Assembly (NCBI GenBank): GCA_003644405.1
Contig: QNCE01000025.1
Coordinates: 1-14,801 of the forward strand
From: Candidatus Omnitrophota bacterium
GTDB lineage: Bacteria > Omnitrophota > Gorgyraeia > Duberdicusellales > 4484-171
Length of the DNA stretch: 14,801 nt
Direction of reading: 5' to 3'
Part shown: positions 5,186 through 12,095 of the stretch, one piece after another
Position numbering within the stretch: position 1 is the first letter of the stretch
Layout of the letters: the number at the start of each line of letters is the position of its first letter
Notes under the pieces: model-generated
What the model was told of the DNA's origin: nothing
Database searches by the model: none
What the model saw: the letters and a program-made list of their open reading frames with translations, nothing else
Made by a program: the position numbers and the translations under genes

Positions 5186-5705
5186 CTCTAATTTGGGTAA
5201 GATATAAACTTCTGATTCTTAAAAAAATATCCTTATATTGGGCAGTTCTATAATCAGGATATGTCCAGGGAAAATCAACGAATTCTCCTTTCCTATAAAA
5301 AAGAGTAACCTCTGCATAAATCCCCTTACCTAAATATATACGGTGAGAAAAATCTTTAGTAGTTGCTAAAACTAATTTAGCATCATTTAAATACCCTGGA
5401 TCTATATTAACCTTCCTTTTCCCTTGATAAGAAAATTTTCTCTCCAATTTAAGAGTATACAGCTTAATCCTTAGTAAAGCCGAAGGGTTAATTAACACTT
5501 TAAAGGATAAAAACTTCCTTATTAAATTTCTTCCCATTTCTTTAGTATAGTAATCAGTAAAGTCGAAATCTATCACTTCACTTTCATAATCTATGCCCTT
5601 GTACTTTCTCTCCATTATTCTCTTGATTTTAGAGAAATCTTCTTCGCTCGAATAGATAAACCCACATATAAACTTAACTTTTCTGGGTAAAGAAACCTTA
5701 AACAT
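5169..5705 (-). CDS. DUF4416 family protein
   Basis: A 178-aa protein recognised as DUF4416 by its conserved blocks: GIDYESEVIDFDFTDYYTKEMG at about 37-58 (first part), NIDPGYLNDAKLVLATTKD at 100-118 and SHRIYLGKGIYAEVTL at 120-135, then a WTYPDYR-like stretch. Full length matches the family's usual 170-190 aa. No function is established; no signal peptide, membrane segment or cofactor motif is apparent, and it should be cytoplasmic. In many anaerobic and deep-branching bacteria it occurs beside radical SAM genes, as here with a 17-bp overlap. The ATG at 5705 has no strong Shine-Dalgarno; it follows the PilZ stop by 16 bp, so coupling is likely. Confidence 0.88.
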   Translation of the reverse strand: MFKVSLPRKVKFICGFIYSSEEDFSKIKRIMERKYKGIDYESEVIDFDFTDYYTKEMGRNLIRKFLSFKVLINPSALLRIKLYTLKLERKFSYQGKRKVNIDPGYLNDAKLVLATTKDFSHRIYLGKGIYAEVTLFYRKGEFVDFPWTYPDYRTAQYKDIFLRIRSLYLTQIRDVSKK

Positions 5706-5721
5706 TTTAAGGTTGGGGCCT

Positions 5722-6078
5722 TTAGGTTTTAAGTGCAGAATTTATATAGGAAAATAAAACTTTTCTATGTATTTCCTTTATCTCACAAAAAAATATTCCT
5801 ATATTATAAAAATTTTTGCCATTATTACGTATCGGTTGAGACCTTACTACTACTCCTTTACAATTTATCTTTTTCAAAAATTTTTTCCCTCTTTTAATTA
5901 AGGGAACCAAAATAACAATCTTCAGTTTAGTCATAATAGGAATTTCTTTATCTACAGAGCAGTAAGCACCGTTGCCACTTATATTCTTTGTCTCAGTAAC
6001 TACATCAAACTCCTGGTTAGATATTTTTATGGGAAGGGCGAAGGTAAAGCGAGGGTATCTCCTTCTTTCTTTCAGCAT
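5722..6078 (-). CDS. PilZ-domain protein (second in operon)
   Basis: A 118-aa protein that is essentially one PilZ domain. The arginine patch ERRRYPRF gives R6-x3-R10, and NISGNG at 32-37 gives the NxSxxG motif, so both c-di-GMP-contacting elements are intact. There is no partner domain such as YcgR-N or a GT2 enzyme, making it a free single-domain receptor that would act by binding another protein. The start ATG shares one base with the stop of the 47-aa zinc-ribbon gene upstream (TAATG), so translation is almost certainly coupled. A second free PilZ gene lies just beyond; the two differ strongly in sequence and are not a recent duplication. Confidence 0.9.
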   Translation of the reverse strand: MLKERRRYPRFTFALPIKISNQEFDVVTETKNISGNGAYCSVDKEIPIMTKLKIVILVPLIKRGKKFLKKINCKGVVVRSQPIRNNGKNFYNIGIFFCEIKEIHRKVLFSYINSALKT

Positions 6079-6221
6079 TAAGGGGATTGTTTTTTAGAAA
6101 TATAAGTTTTGAAACACTTCTTATTGCAGAAATATCCTCCATTTCTATAATACCACTCTATCCTTCTCAAAGATTTATTGCAATTTAAACAATTTTTTCT
6201 CTTATCCTCGCTCTTTCCCAT
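6078..6221 (-). CDS. 47-aa zinc-ribbon-like small protein between two PilZ genes
   Basis: A small gene found by reading the gap between the PilZ genes. It encodes 47 residues starting MGKSEDKRKNCLNCNKSL, with C11-x2-C14 and C32-x3-C36, four cysteines spaced like a treble-clef or TRASH/MYM-type zinc site, then a basic end KTYISKKQSP. Support for it being real: the ATG at 6221 lies two bases after the upstream PilZ stop, AAAGG sits nine bases ahead of it, and its TAA shares a base with the next PilZ ATG, filling the gap exactly. Similar small zinc-binding proteins bind nucleic acids or proteins; the role here is unknown. Chance is unlikely given four well-placed cysteines and perfect packing, but no homologue could be checked. 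Confidence 0.8.
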   Translation of the reverse strand: MGKSEDKRKNCLNCNKSLRRIEWYYRNGGYFCNKKCFKTYISKKQSP

Positions 6222-6223
6222 TG

Positions 6224-6568
6224 TTAGGATACCTTTCTTATAAAGTTATTTAAATTGGTCTTATCCTGTTCATTAATCTCTAAGAACCTTAAACCTGCAT
6301 AGTACCTTTCTGAATACCGCTCTTTACTGCACCATACCACTTTAGCTTTAATCAAAGCCATTTCATCTATTAAGTTAATATTTACTTTCACTTCCTGGTC
6401 CTTAGGAAGGAATTTTTCGCTCAAAATTCTTACTCCTCCTAAACTTAAATCTTTGCTTACCGTGTAAAAAAAACTCTTCCTCTCCGGTAAAACTATACAT
6501 TCTACCGGAAAAGAAACCTTCACTCGGGAATATTTTCTTTTTTCTACTTTCTCTTTTTCTCTACTCAT
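6224..6568 (-). CDS. PilZ-domain protein (first in operon)
   Basis: A 114-aa single-domain PilZ protein. The N-terminal patch RKYSR gives R11-x3-R15, and DLSLGG at 40-45 gives the DxSxxG motif, so c-di-GMP binding should be retained. The strand IKAKVVWCSKE and the following AGLRFLEI block are typical for the end of the PilZ barrel. It opens the operon that continues with the zinc-ribbon, second PilZ, DUF4416 and radical SAM genes. A near-consensus promoter and a cre-like operator lie in the 83 bp upstream. The ribosome site is weak (AGATGAG next to the ATG), and another ATG five bases earlier is out of frame. Confidence 0.9.
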   Translation of the reverse strand: MSREKEKVEKRKYSRVKVSFPVECIVLPERKSFFYTVSKDLSLGGVRILSEKFLPKDQEVKVNINLIDEMALIKAKVVWCSKERYSERYYAGLRFLEINEQDKTNLNNFIRKVS

Positions 6569-6587
6569 CTCATCTTTTAGAATATAT

Positions 6588-6601
6588 TGAAAGCGTTTTC
6601 A
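6588..6601. promoter_or_regulatory. LacI/CcpA-type operator (cre-like) in the PilZ operon leader
   Basis: TGAAAGCGTTTTCA (minus strand TGAAAACGCTTTCA) is a near-perfect palindrome with a central CG, matching the Firmicute cre consensus and the general LacI-family operator style. It lies about 14-28 nt downstream of the predicted transcription start and about 20 bp ahead of the PilZ ATG, a position suited to blocking elongation. No LacI-family regulator gene is in the window. Confidence 0.5.
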
Positions 6602-6621
6602 TTTATCACTAAGATTATTTT

Positions 6622-6650
6622 AGTATAACATATTTTTATCTATTTGTCAA
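6622..6650 (-). promoter_or_regulatory. strong sigma-70 promoter for the PilZ/radical SAM operon
   Basis: Read on the minus strand, a perfect -35 TTGACA (6650-6645) and a -10 TATACT (6627-6622, five of six) are separated by exactly 17 bp. The predicted start is near 6615, giving a leader of about 47 nt. It sits directly after the aroB stop codon and is the best promoter match in the window. Confidence 0.78.
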
Positions 6651-6651
6651 A

Positions 6652-7740
6652 CTACCCCAATTTCTTGATTATCCGTAAGCTCTTCTTTATCAAATCTAAA
6701 GAAACGTCTTTGCAAACTTTTGTTTTACCTATCCTTTCTAGGAGTACTATTCGGATACCCCCAATAAACTTCTTATCTAACGAAAGGCTTCTCAATACTC
6801 TCTGTGGGGAAAAGGAAAGTTTAGTAGGAAGAGAATATAGCTCTATTAATTTCTCTATTCTCTCTTTCTCTTTTTTAGAGCATAATCCTAAAGAAAAAGA
6901 AATAAAGCTAGCACAAACCATTCCTAACGCTACTGCCTCCCCATGAGTAAGCTTCTTCTGATATCCTAAAGAGGCCTCTAAAGCATGCCCTAAGGTATGG
7001 CCAAAATTTAAAATAGTTCTTATTCCTCTCTTCTCCTTTTCATCCCTCTCCACTATTTGAGCTTTTATTCTTATACATTTTTCTATAACCGAAGAGATAA
7101 ACTTATTCTCTAATCTTTTCACTCTTTGATAGTTAGCTTCAAGAAAGTTAAACAATGCCCTATCTTTAATTACCGCATATTTAATAACCTCTGCAAACCC
7201 CTGCTTGAGCTCTCTAAAGGGTAAAGTATCTAAGAAGCGGAGATCAACAAAAACTGATTTAGGCTGGTAAAATGTCCCTACTATATTCTTCGCTTCTTTC
7301 AAATTTATCGCTGTCTTGCCTCCGATACTTGCATCTACACATCCTAAGAGGGTGGTAGGTACTTGAATATAAGGAATGCCTCTTTTATAAATTGATGCCA
7401 CAAACCCTCCTAAATCACCAATAGTTCCCCCTCCTACACAAATTATAAAGACTTTCTTTTCTATATCATCTACTTTTATAAGTTCATTTATTATTTTAAA
7501 AACCCACTCCTTTGACTTACATCTCTCTCCATCCGTAACTTCTATAATTTTATGAGGGATATTTTGGGTAATTTTCTTAATCTTATCTTTGTGAAGACAA
7601 AAAACCTTCCGGTTAGTAATAATTATACAAAAATTTCCTATGTTAGAATGGTGAAGATAAGAAGGTATTTTATCTACAGTATTGTTACCCAAATAAATAT
7701 TGTAAGAATTTTCTTTAAGCTTTAAATTAATCACCTTCAT
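6652..7740 (-). CDS. aroB: 3-dehydroquinate synthase
   Basis: A 362-aa protein of normal length for AroB, which converts DAHP to 3-dehydroquinate in the second step of the shikimate pathway, using NAD+ and zinc in the cytoplasm. The nucleotide loop GGGTIGDLGG is at 103-112, followed by QVPTTLLGCVDASIGGKTAIN (starting at 126). The metal ligands are E184 in GFAEVIKYA, H248 in NFGHTLGHA and H266 in THGEAVALGM. It is complete with no visible damage. The start ATG overlaps the stop of the M50 protease gene by 4 bp. The neighbours are not aromatic-pathway genes, so it is carried in a mixed operon. Its TAG borders the promoter of the next operon. Confidence 0.97.
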   Translation of the reverse strand: MKVINLKLKENSYNIYLGNNTVDKIPSYLHHSNIGNFCIIITNRKVFCLHKDKIKKITQNIPHKIIEVTDGERCKSKEWVFKIINELIKVDDIEKKVFIICVGGGTIGDLGGFVASIYKRGIPYIQVPTTLLGCVDASIGGKTAINLKEAKNIVGTFYQPKSVFVDLRFLDTLPFRELKQGFAEVIKYAVIKDRALFNFLEANYQRVKRLENKFISSVIEKCIRIKAQIVERDEKEKRGIRTILNFGHTLGHALEASLGYQKKLTHGEAVALGMVCASFISFSLGLCSKKEKERIEKLIELYSLPTKLSFSPQRVLRSLSLDKKFIGGIRIVLLERIGKTKVCKDVSLDLIKKSLRIIKKLG

Positions 7741-8354
7741 AGATAAGGAAATTCTATTTTAAAAAGGTAGAATATAACTCGAATAATAGGGAAAATGAAC
7801 CAATGTAAAAATCCCAAAGAGATAAGTCCCACAATGATAATAAACCCTACTATTTCTAACTTCAGATACCCAAGAGCCTGTCGATAAGGAAGGAAGGTTG
7901 CCACTACCCTTGATCCATCCAAAGGAGGTAAAGGCAAGAGATTGAAAATACACAAAATCAAATTTATAAGTATTCCATATATAAAAATATCGTAGAGAAA
8001 ACCTACAAAAAGATGAAGTTTGATCAAAAGAATAAAAATGAGAGCTAAGATAAAATTACTTAAAGGACCAGCAATACCTACCCACATCATATCTTTTTTA
8101 GGATTACGGAAATTATAAGGATTTATGGGAACTGGCTTAGCGTAACCAAAGGCAAATGCTCCTCTACTTATAATCAACAAAAAGATAGGAAGAAGTATGG
8201 TGCCAAATATATCAATATGAGCTAAAGGGTTTAAAGTCAGTCTTCCTGAAATCTTAGGAGTAATATCTCCCAATCTATAAGCTACCCAGCCATGAGCATA
8301 TTCATGAATGATTATAGAAAAGAGAAGAATAGCGATTACAAAAAGAGATATCAT
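7737..8354 (-). CDS. M50-family site-2-type membrane protease
   Basis: A 205-aa polytopic membrane protein with about five hydrophobic segments. The zinc motif HExxH is H17-E18-x2-H21 in the first membrane segment. The third ligand lies in NLLPLPPLDG, where D146 follows the conserved N138 and prolines. There is no PDZ domain, so it belongs to the short group related to SpoIVFB/Rip3-like and YwhC-like rhomboid-sized proteases rather than RseP. Such enzymes cleave membrane-bound regulators within the bilayer; the substrate here is unknown. It overlaps both neighbours by 4 bp (ATGA), which indicates tight co-translation with the SH3 protein and AroB. The zinc-finger membrane protein at 710-991 is a conceivable but unproven substrate. 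Confidence 0.92.
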   Translation of the reverse strand: MISLFVIAILLFSIIIHEYAHGWVAYRLGDITPKISGRLTLNPLAHIDIFGTILLPIFLLIISRGAFAFGYAKPVPINPYNFRNPKKDMMWVGIAGPLSNFILALIFILLIKLHLFVGFLYDIFIYGILINLILCIFNLLPLPPLDGSRVVATFLPYRQALGYLKLEIVGFIIIVGLISLGFLHWFIFPIIRVIFYLFKIEFPYL

Positions 8355-9124
8355 AATTTCTGAATTTTTTCAACTATTACGTATATACATTTATCATTTC
8401 TTGATTTACCCCAAATTGCTACTTTCTTATTAATAAGGGTTTCTACATTGATATTATCTATCTGAAGAAGAATAATTCCACCTTTGTTCTCTAGAAAATA
8501 GTTAGCTTTACATTTTTTTAACCTTTTAGAAAGTTTCTTTAAAGTCCCCTTAGCTAGAGGGGGTGGGAAAACAGCTCTTTTCTTCTTTTTTTGTATGGAT
8601 GCAGAAGAAATAGGTTTTCTTTTCTCAAGATTTTCAAAAGGTACTATTTCAATAAACTTTTTATGTACCCAACCCCAAGCATAAGGATAACATCTTATCT
8701 GTGTCCATCCATTAGATTCTTTTAAAACTAGCACAACCTGATTCTTACTTAACTTCCCCACTATAGGAGCTTCTAGAGAAGGAGAAATCCGAATATTAAG
8801 AGAAGATGGTATTACTTTCGCTTCTTTAGAAGATATTTTAGTTAAGTATTTAGAAGCTACATAACAATTAAATCTTAGAGGTAATTTAAACTTATACCAA
8901 CCGTACTTCTCCTTTACAATATCTATAGTTTCTTTTTTATATAATTTTCCTAATAAAGAAGCACTAACTGTGGAATCAGCTCTTACATTTACTCCATCCT
9001 CTTTCACAATACCTTTAAGAGGGAAGGTAAATCCTAAGGGTAAGAGAAAAAATAAAACAAAATTAATTACTATCCCCAGGAAGGCAAGCTTTTTAACTTG
9101 ACAACCATCAACTTGTTTTTTCAC
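8351..9124 (-). CDS. exported protein with two bacterial SH3 domains
   Basis: A 257-aa protein with a hydrophobic N-terminal segment (about 12-34) that could act as signal peptide or anchor, then two SH3b domains. The first runs from about 36 to 95 (GVNVRADSTVSASLLGKL, GWYKFKL, YVASKYL) and the second from about 103 to 162 (LNIRISPSLEAPIVGKL, GWTQIRC, GWVHKKF). A basic linker (KKKKR near 178-182) leads to a C-terminal part (about 190-257) that I do not recognise. SH3b domains in exported proteins usually bind cell-wall peptides. No hydrolase domain is present. The start is GTG 9124 with AGAAGG close upstream, overlapping the small basic protein gene by 17 bp. Confidence 0.82.
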   Translation of the reverse strand: MKKQVDGCQVKKLAFLGIVINFVLFFLLPLGFTFPLKGIVKEDGVNVRADSTVSASLLGKLYKKETIDIVKEKYGWYKFKLPLRFNCYVASKYLTKISSKEAKVIPSSLNIRISPSLEAPIVGKLSKNQVVLVLKESNGWTQIRCYPYAWGWVHKKFIEIVPFENLEKRKPISSASIQKKKKRAVFPPPLAKGTLKKLSKRLKKCKANYFLENKGGIILLQIDNINVETLINKKVAIWGKSRNDKCIYVIVEKIQKL

Positions 9125-9326
9125 CTTCTTCTTTCTTTTCCTCTTTAGGTTTCTCTTTCTTAGCAGCTTTCAACTTTACTACCTTTATCTTGGGTAGACC
9201 ATATACTTTGGACTCGTCCTTCCATAACCCTTTTCCCATAAGCCACTTTATTCTTTCGGTTCTCTTTAATACTGAACGAAATTTGCTAGACTTCCCAGCC
9301 CTTCTTAATGAAGAATGTAAACCCAT
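9108..9326 (-). CDS. PVC-type small basic protein (TIGR04137-like)
   Basis: A 72-aa protein starting MGLHSSLRRAGKSSKFRSVL and continuing with KRTERIKWLMGKGLWKDES and VYGLPKIK. This pattern (H-x-SLR, NVLKR/SVLKR-xERI, W-K-x-x-x-x-V-x-GLPK) matches the small basic protein family reported from Chlamydiae, Verrucomicrobia and Planctomycetes. The function is not established. The tail after about residue 50 is a Lys/Glu-rich low-complexity extension longer than I expect for the family. A strong GGAGGT Shine-Dalgarno lies about 7 bases ahead of the ATG at 9326, the best ribosome site of the minus-strand run, suggesting high expression. It is useful mainly as a marker for the PVC superphylum. Confidence 0.85.
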   Translation of the reverse strand: MGLHSSLRRAGKSSKFRSVLKRTERIKWLMGKGLWKDESKVYGLPKIKVVKLKAAKKEKPKEEKKEEGEKTS

Positions 9327-9344
9327 CTTTTAACCTCCCATCTT

Positions 9345-9866
9345 TTATAATTTTCTAATAAAACAGTCTTTATACCTATTTTTTAAATACCGTAGATGTC
9401 TCCTAGCTTCCTCTTGTGTAGAATATTTTCCTACAAAAATTACTAAGTAATCACCTTTTTGAGAAACAATAACAGGATAACCTTCCTCTTCTAATCTCTT
9501 TTTCTCTTTCTCTGCGATACGCCTATTTTTATAGGTAGCCACCTGAATCACATATTTGCCTGATAAAATCTCCTTCTTTTTATTCTCTCTCCTTGAAACC
9601 CTTTCAGATTTCTTTAAACTTTCTCTAACGTTTTGAGTATCTTCATGTACACTCTTGGTTGGCTTCAAAATTAAGGCTTGGCTTTCTCTTTCTTCGCCAA
9701 AGGGAGAAAGTTTTTTACCTCTCTCTACGCCTAGAATATAGGAAAAAACTATAGCAAAACTCACAATAATTAAAAAAATAATTAAAGTATCTAAGGATAT
9801 ACGGAAAGAAAGTTTTCTTCTTTTATTCTCCTGAAAATCGAAGAATTTTAATTGTTCTCCTTTCAT
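9345..9866 (-). CDS. membrane-anchored SPOR-domain protein
   Basis: A 173-aa type II membrane protein: a cytoplasmic head of about 25 residues, one transmembrane helix at about 26-46, a charged linker (about 50-100) and a C-terminal SPOR domain at about 103-173. The SPOR part shows YVIQVATYKNRRIAEKEKKR, PVIVSQKGDYLVIFVGKY and a final arginine-rich helix, as in family members that bind glycan strands lacking stem peptides at the septum. It resembles FtsN/DedD in plan and probably localises to the division site. ATG 9866 is preferred over TTG 9869. No Shine-Dalgarno precedes it; an AAAGGAG lies just inside the gene instead. A tandem 26-bp repeat with -10 hexamers lies directly upstream. Confidence 0.88.
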   Translation of the reverse strand: MKGEQLKFFDFQENKRRKLSFRISLDTLIIFLIIVSFAIVFSYILGVERGKKLSPFGEERESQALILKPTKSVHEDTQNVRESLKKSERVSRRENKKKEILSGKYVIQVATYKNRRIAEKEKKRLEEEGYPVIVSQKGDYLVIFVGKYSTQEEARRHLRYLKNRYKDCFIRKL

Positions 9867-9867
9867 C

Positions 9868-9919
9868 AACTTATATTATAGGGACTACTCTAAAACTTAT
9901 ATTATAGGAACTACTCTAA
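9868..9919 (-). repeat. two tandem 26-bp repeats ahead of the SPOR gene
   Basis: Copy one is 9868-9893 and copy two 9894-9919, differing at one base (9884 versus the matching 9910 position, G or A). Copy two covers the stop codon of the HD-GYP gene at 9911-9913. On the minus strand each copy carries a perfect TATAAT. The pair looks like a recent local duplication. Confidence 0.85.
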
Positions 9920-9928
9920 TGAATTCAA
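9901..9928 (-). promoter_or_regulatory. promoter for the SPOR/small basic protein/AroB run
   Basis: On the minus strand a -35 TTGAAT (9928-9923) and a perfect -10 TATAAT (9906-9901) are 16 bp apart, predicting a start near 9893. The duplicated TATAAT at 9880-9875 lies 8 bases ahead of the ATG and would give an almost leaderless mRNA, but it has no good -35. Confidence 0.5.
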
Positions 9929-10939
9929 GTATTTTCTAATCCGTTTCTTTTTTAATATATTGAGGAAAGCTTCTACTACTCGGGGATCAAATTGAATTCC
10001 CTTCTGTTTTTTTAGCTCTCTTTCGATTTCTTCTAAACTCATCTTTCTTTTGTAAGGGCGTCCAAAAAACATGGCATCAAAGGCATCTAACACTGCCAAT
10101 ATCCGTGCGGCCAAAGGAATCTCCTCCTTCTTTAACTTAGAAGGGTATCCTCTGCCATCGTATCTTTCATGATGATGTAAAATGATAGGAATAACGGGTT
10201 TTAAAATCTTTAAATCTTTTATAAGCTCTACCCCTTTGCGTGGATGTTTCATTATCATACGAAATTCTTCCTCAGTAAGAGGCTCTTGTTTCTTTAAAAT
10301 ATTCATAGGAAGGTTTATCTTCCCTACATCGTGAAGCAAGGAGGCAAACTCTAAAGATTTCCTTTCTGTTTCGGTTAAGTGCATATCTTTAGCCAATTCC
10401 TTTATGAGTTTAGATAGCCTTTTATAATGAATATAAGATGTTGGTACGTGTTGAGTTAAAAGCTGAGAAAAAGCCTTAATATAAGTTAATACATTCTTCT
10501 TCTCCTCTATAAATAGACTTACAAGTTTAAGAGAAATTCCCATTTGTTCTGTAAGAGCTACAAATAGTCGCTTTTCCATTTCAGTAAAAGGAGTTCGTCT
10601 ATTCTTGACATAAATTGCTCCTAATGTATCCAAGAATATAAAAGGGGATATCAGTCTATGTTCTAATAAAATTTCCTCTTCACCCTCAATGATTTTTTTC
10701 TCTCTCTCGGTCAGAATAGAAAGTCCTCCTCTTTTAATGCTCCACTTTTTATTGTAAAATTTTACTTTTAGCAACTTTGAGGAATTAAAAGATTTGCAAA
10801 CTAAAATTACTGTATCTGCTTTGAAAGTATGAACATATACCTTAGCTATTCCCATAGCGAACTCTTCAATTTTAGTAAAAGAAGTAGTTAATCGGTAAAG
10901 TGCATGAAAAGATGAGAAAATTTGTTTATACCCTTTCAT
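9911..10939 (-). CDS. GAF-HD-GYP protein, c-di-GMP phosphodiesterase type
   Basis: A 342-aa protein with an N-terminal GAF-like domain (about 12-142) and a C-terminal HD-GYP domain (about 150-325). The metal and catalytic signatures are kept: H171 in the first helix, HDVGK with H203-D204 and K207, and HHHERYDGRGYP at 255-266 carrying the GYP motif. Such domains hydrolyse c-di-GMP to pGpG or GMP. No membrane segment is seen, so it should be a cytoplasmic sensor; the GAF ligand is unknown. ATG 10939 overlaps the dNTPase stop by 14 bp; an in-frame TTG at 10948 is a less likely start. It is the only c-di-GMP turnover enzyme in the window, beside three PilZ domains and the riboswitch. Confidence 0.92.
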   Translation of the reverse strand: MKGYKQIFSSFHALYRLTTSFTKIEEFAMGIAKVYVHTFKADTVILVCKSFNSSKLLKVKFYNKKWSIKRGGLSILTEREKKIIEGEEEILLEHRLISPFIFLDTLGAIYVKNRRTPFTEMEKRLFVALTEQMGISLKLVSLFIEEKKNVLTYIKAFSQLLTQHVPTSYIHYKRLSKLIKELAKDMHLTETERKSLEFASLLHDVGKINLPMNILKKQEPLTEEEFRMIMKHPRKGVELIKDLKILKPVIPIILHHHERYDGRGYPSKLKKEEIPLAARILAVLDAFDAMFFGRPYKRKMSLEEIERELKKQKGIQFDPRVVEAFLNILKKKRIRKYLNSLE

Positions 10940-12095
10940 AAGGATCAAATAGCTTCTTATATTCTTCTAAAGCATAGCGATCAGTCATTCCTGCTATATA
11001 GTCACATATTACTCTCTTTAAGCCCTTAGAATCTTTTTTTATTTTTTTTCTAAAGCTTGGCGGAATGATTTCAGGGTTATTTAAATAAACATAAAAGAGA
11101 GCTTTGATGAATCGCTTAGCCTTATCTGACATTCTTAAAACTCTCCAGTGACAATAGAGAGTTTTAAAAAGAAACTGTCTTAACTCTTCTCTATCTGCTT
11201 GCATGCTTTTGCTAAAAGAAATTAGTCGTGTAGGAGTTTTTTTTACATCCTCAAAGGAATTTATTTCTACTTTCTTAATGTTTTTAAAACTATTTTTGAT
11301 AAGATCGGTTACCTGTAGATTTATAAGATTTCTAATTATAAGATAGTCTTTAAGTTCACGGGGAAGATTAGAGTATTCCTTATTAACCCTCTCCTCATTG
11401 TACTGCCATAGCTTTATATTCTTCAATTCTTCTCGTATAAGCATCCCTGATTTCACACCATCATCTAAATCGTGACTATCATAAGCAATCTCATCAGCCA
11501 CATCCATAACTTGAGCTTCCAAAGTGGGATGAGTTTCTGGTTCCAATTCAGGGAACTCTTTTAAAAGATCTTTTTTAGATAAACCTACAGAATGTTTAAG
11601 AATTCCTTCTCGAGTTTCCCAGGAAAGATTGAGTCCTTTAAATCGAGGGTATCTTTCCTCTAAAATGTCCACTACTCTTAATCCTTGAATATTATGATTA
11701 AACCCTCCTTCGTCACTCATCAACTCATTCAAAGTATCCTCTACTGCATGACCGAAAGGAGTATGACCTAAATCGTGAGCTAGCGCTATAGCTTCGGTAA
11801 GGTCTTCATTTAACTTAAGAGCTTTACTTATCGTCCGAGCAATCTGTGAAACCTCTAAAGTATGGGTGAGACGAGTGCGATAATAATCTCCCTCGTGATA
11901 AACGAAAACTTGAGTTTTATATTCCAGTCTTCTAAAAGCTGCACAGTGAATGATCCTATCTCTATCTCTCTGGTAAATCGAACGATAAGGATGCTCTTCT
12001 TCTTTATACTTACGCCCCTTAGAGTGGCTACTTTTCATAGCATAAGGAGCAAGCGCCTTTTCTTCCCAACTTTCTATCTCTTTTCTTGTAAGCAT
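10926..12095 (-). CDS. dgt: deoxyguanosinetriphosphate triphosphohydrolase-like protein
   Basis: A 389-aa HD-superfamily dNTP triphosphohydrolase, a cytoplasmic enzyme that splits dNTPs into deoxynucleosides and triphosphate. Metal ligands are H78 in RLTHTLEVSQIARTI, H107-D108 in ALAHDLGHTPFGH and D201 in VADEIAYDSHDLDD. The opening RDRDRIIHCAAFRRLEYKTQ (42-61) is typical of this family. Length is that of the shorter type (about 370-400 aa) rather than the 505-aa E. coli Dgt, so it belongs with type-2 dGTPase-like proteins whose preferred nucleotide cannot be read from sequence. It overlaps the HIT gene by 22 bp upstream and the HD-GYP gene by 14 bp downstream. The adjacency of two HD-superfamily genes appears to be chance; they share no obvious close ancestry. 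Confidence 0.94.
   Translation of the reverse strand: MLTRKEIESWEEKALAPYAMKSSHSKGRKYKEEEHPYRSIYQRDRDRIIHCAAFRRLEYKTQVFVYHEGDYYRTRLTHTLEVSQIARTISKALKLNEDLTEAIALAHDLGHTPFGHAVEDTLNELMSDEGGFNHNIQGLRVVDILEERYPRFKGLNLSWETREGILKHSVGLSKKDLLKEFPELEPETHPTLEAQVMDVADEIAYDSHDLDDGVKSGMLIREELKNIKLWQYNEERVNKEYSNLPRELKDYLIIRNLINLQVTDLIKNSFKNIKKVEINSFEDVKKTPTRLISFSKSMQADREELRQFLFKTLYCHWRVLRMSDKAKRFIKALFYVYLNNPEIIPPSFRKKIKKDSKGLKRVICDYIAGMTDRYALEEYKKLFDPYERV

Noticed and set aside
5722..6568. The two free PilZ genes as a recent tandem duplication
   Set aside because: They share only the family motifs and differ in nearly all other positions.
6644..6946. 100-aa plus-strand frame over the end of aroB
   Set aside because: Antisense to conserved AroB sequence; no family resemblance.
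7759..7953. 64-aa minus-strand frame inside the M50 gene
   Set aside because: Out-of-frame shadow of the intact M50 protease.
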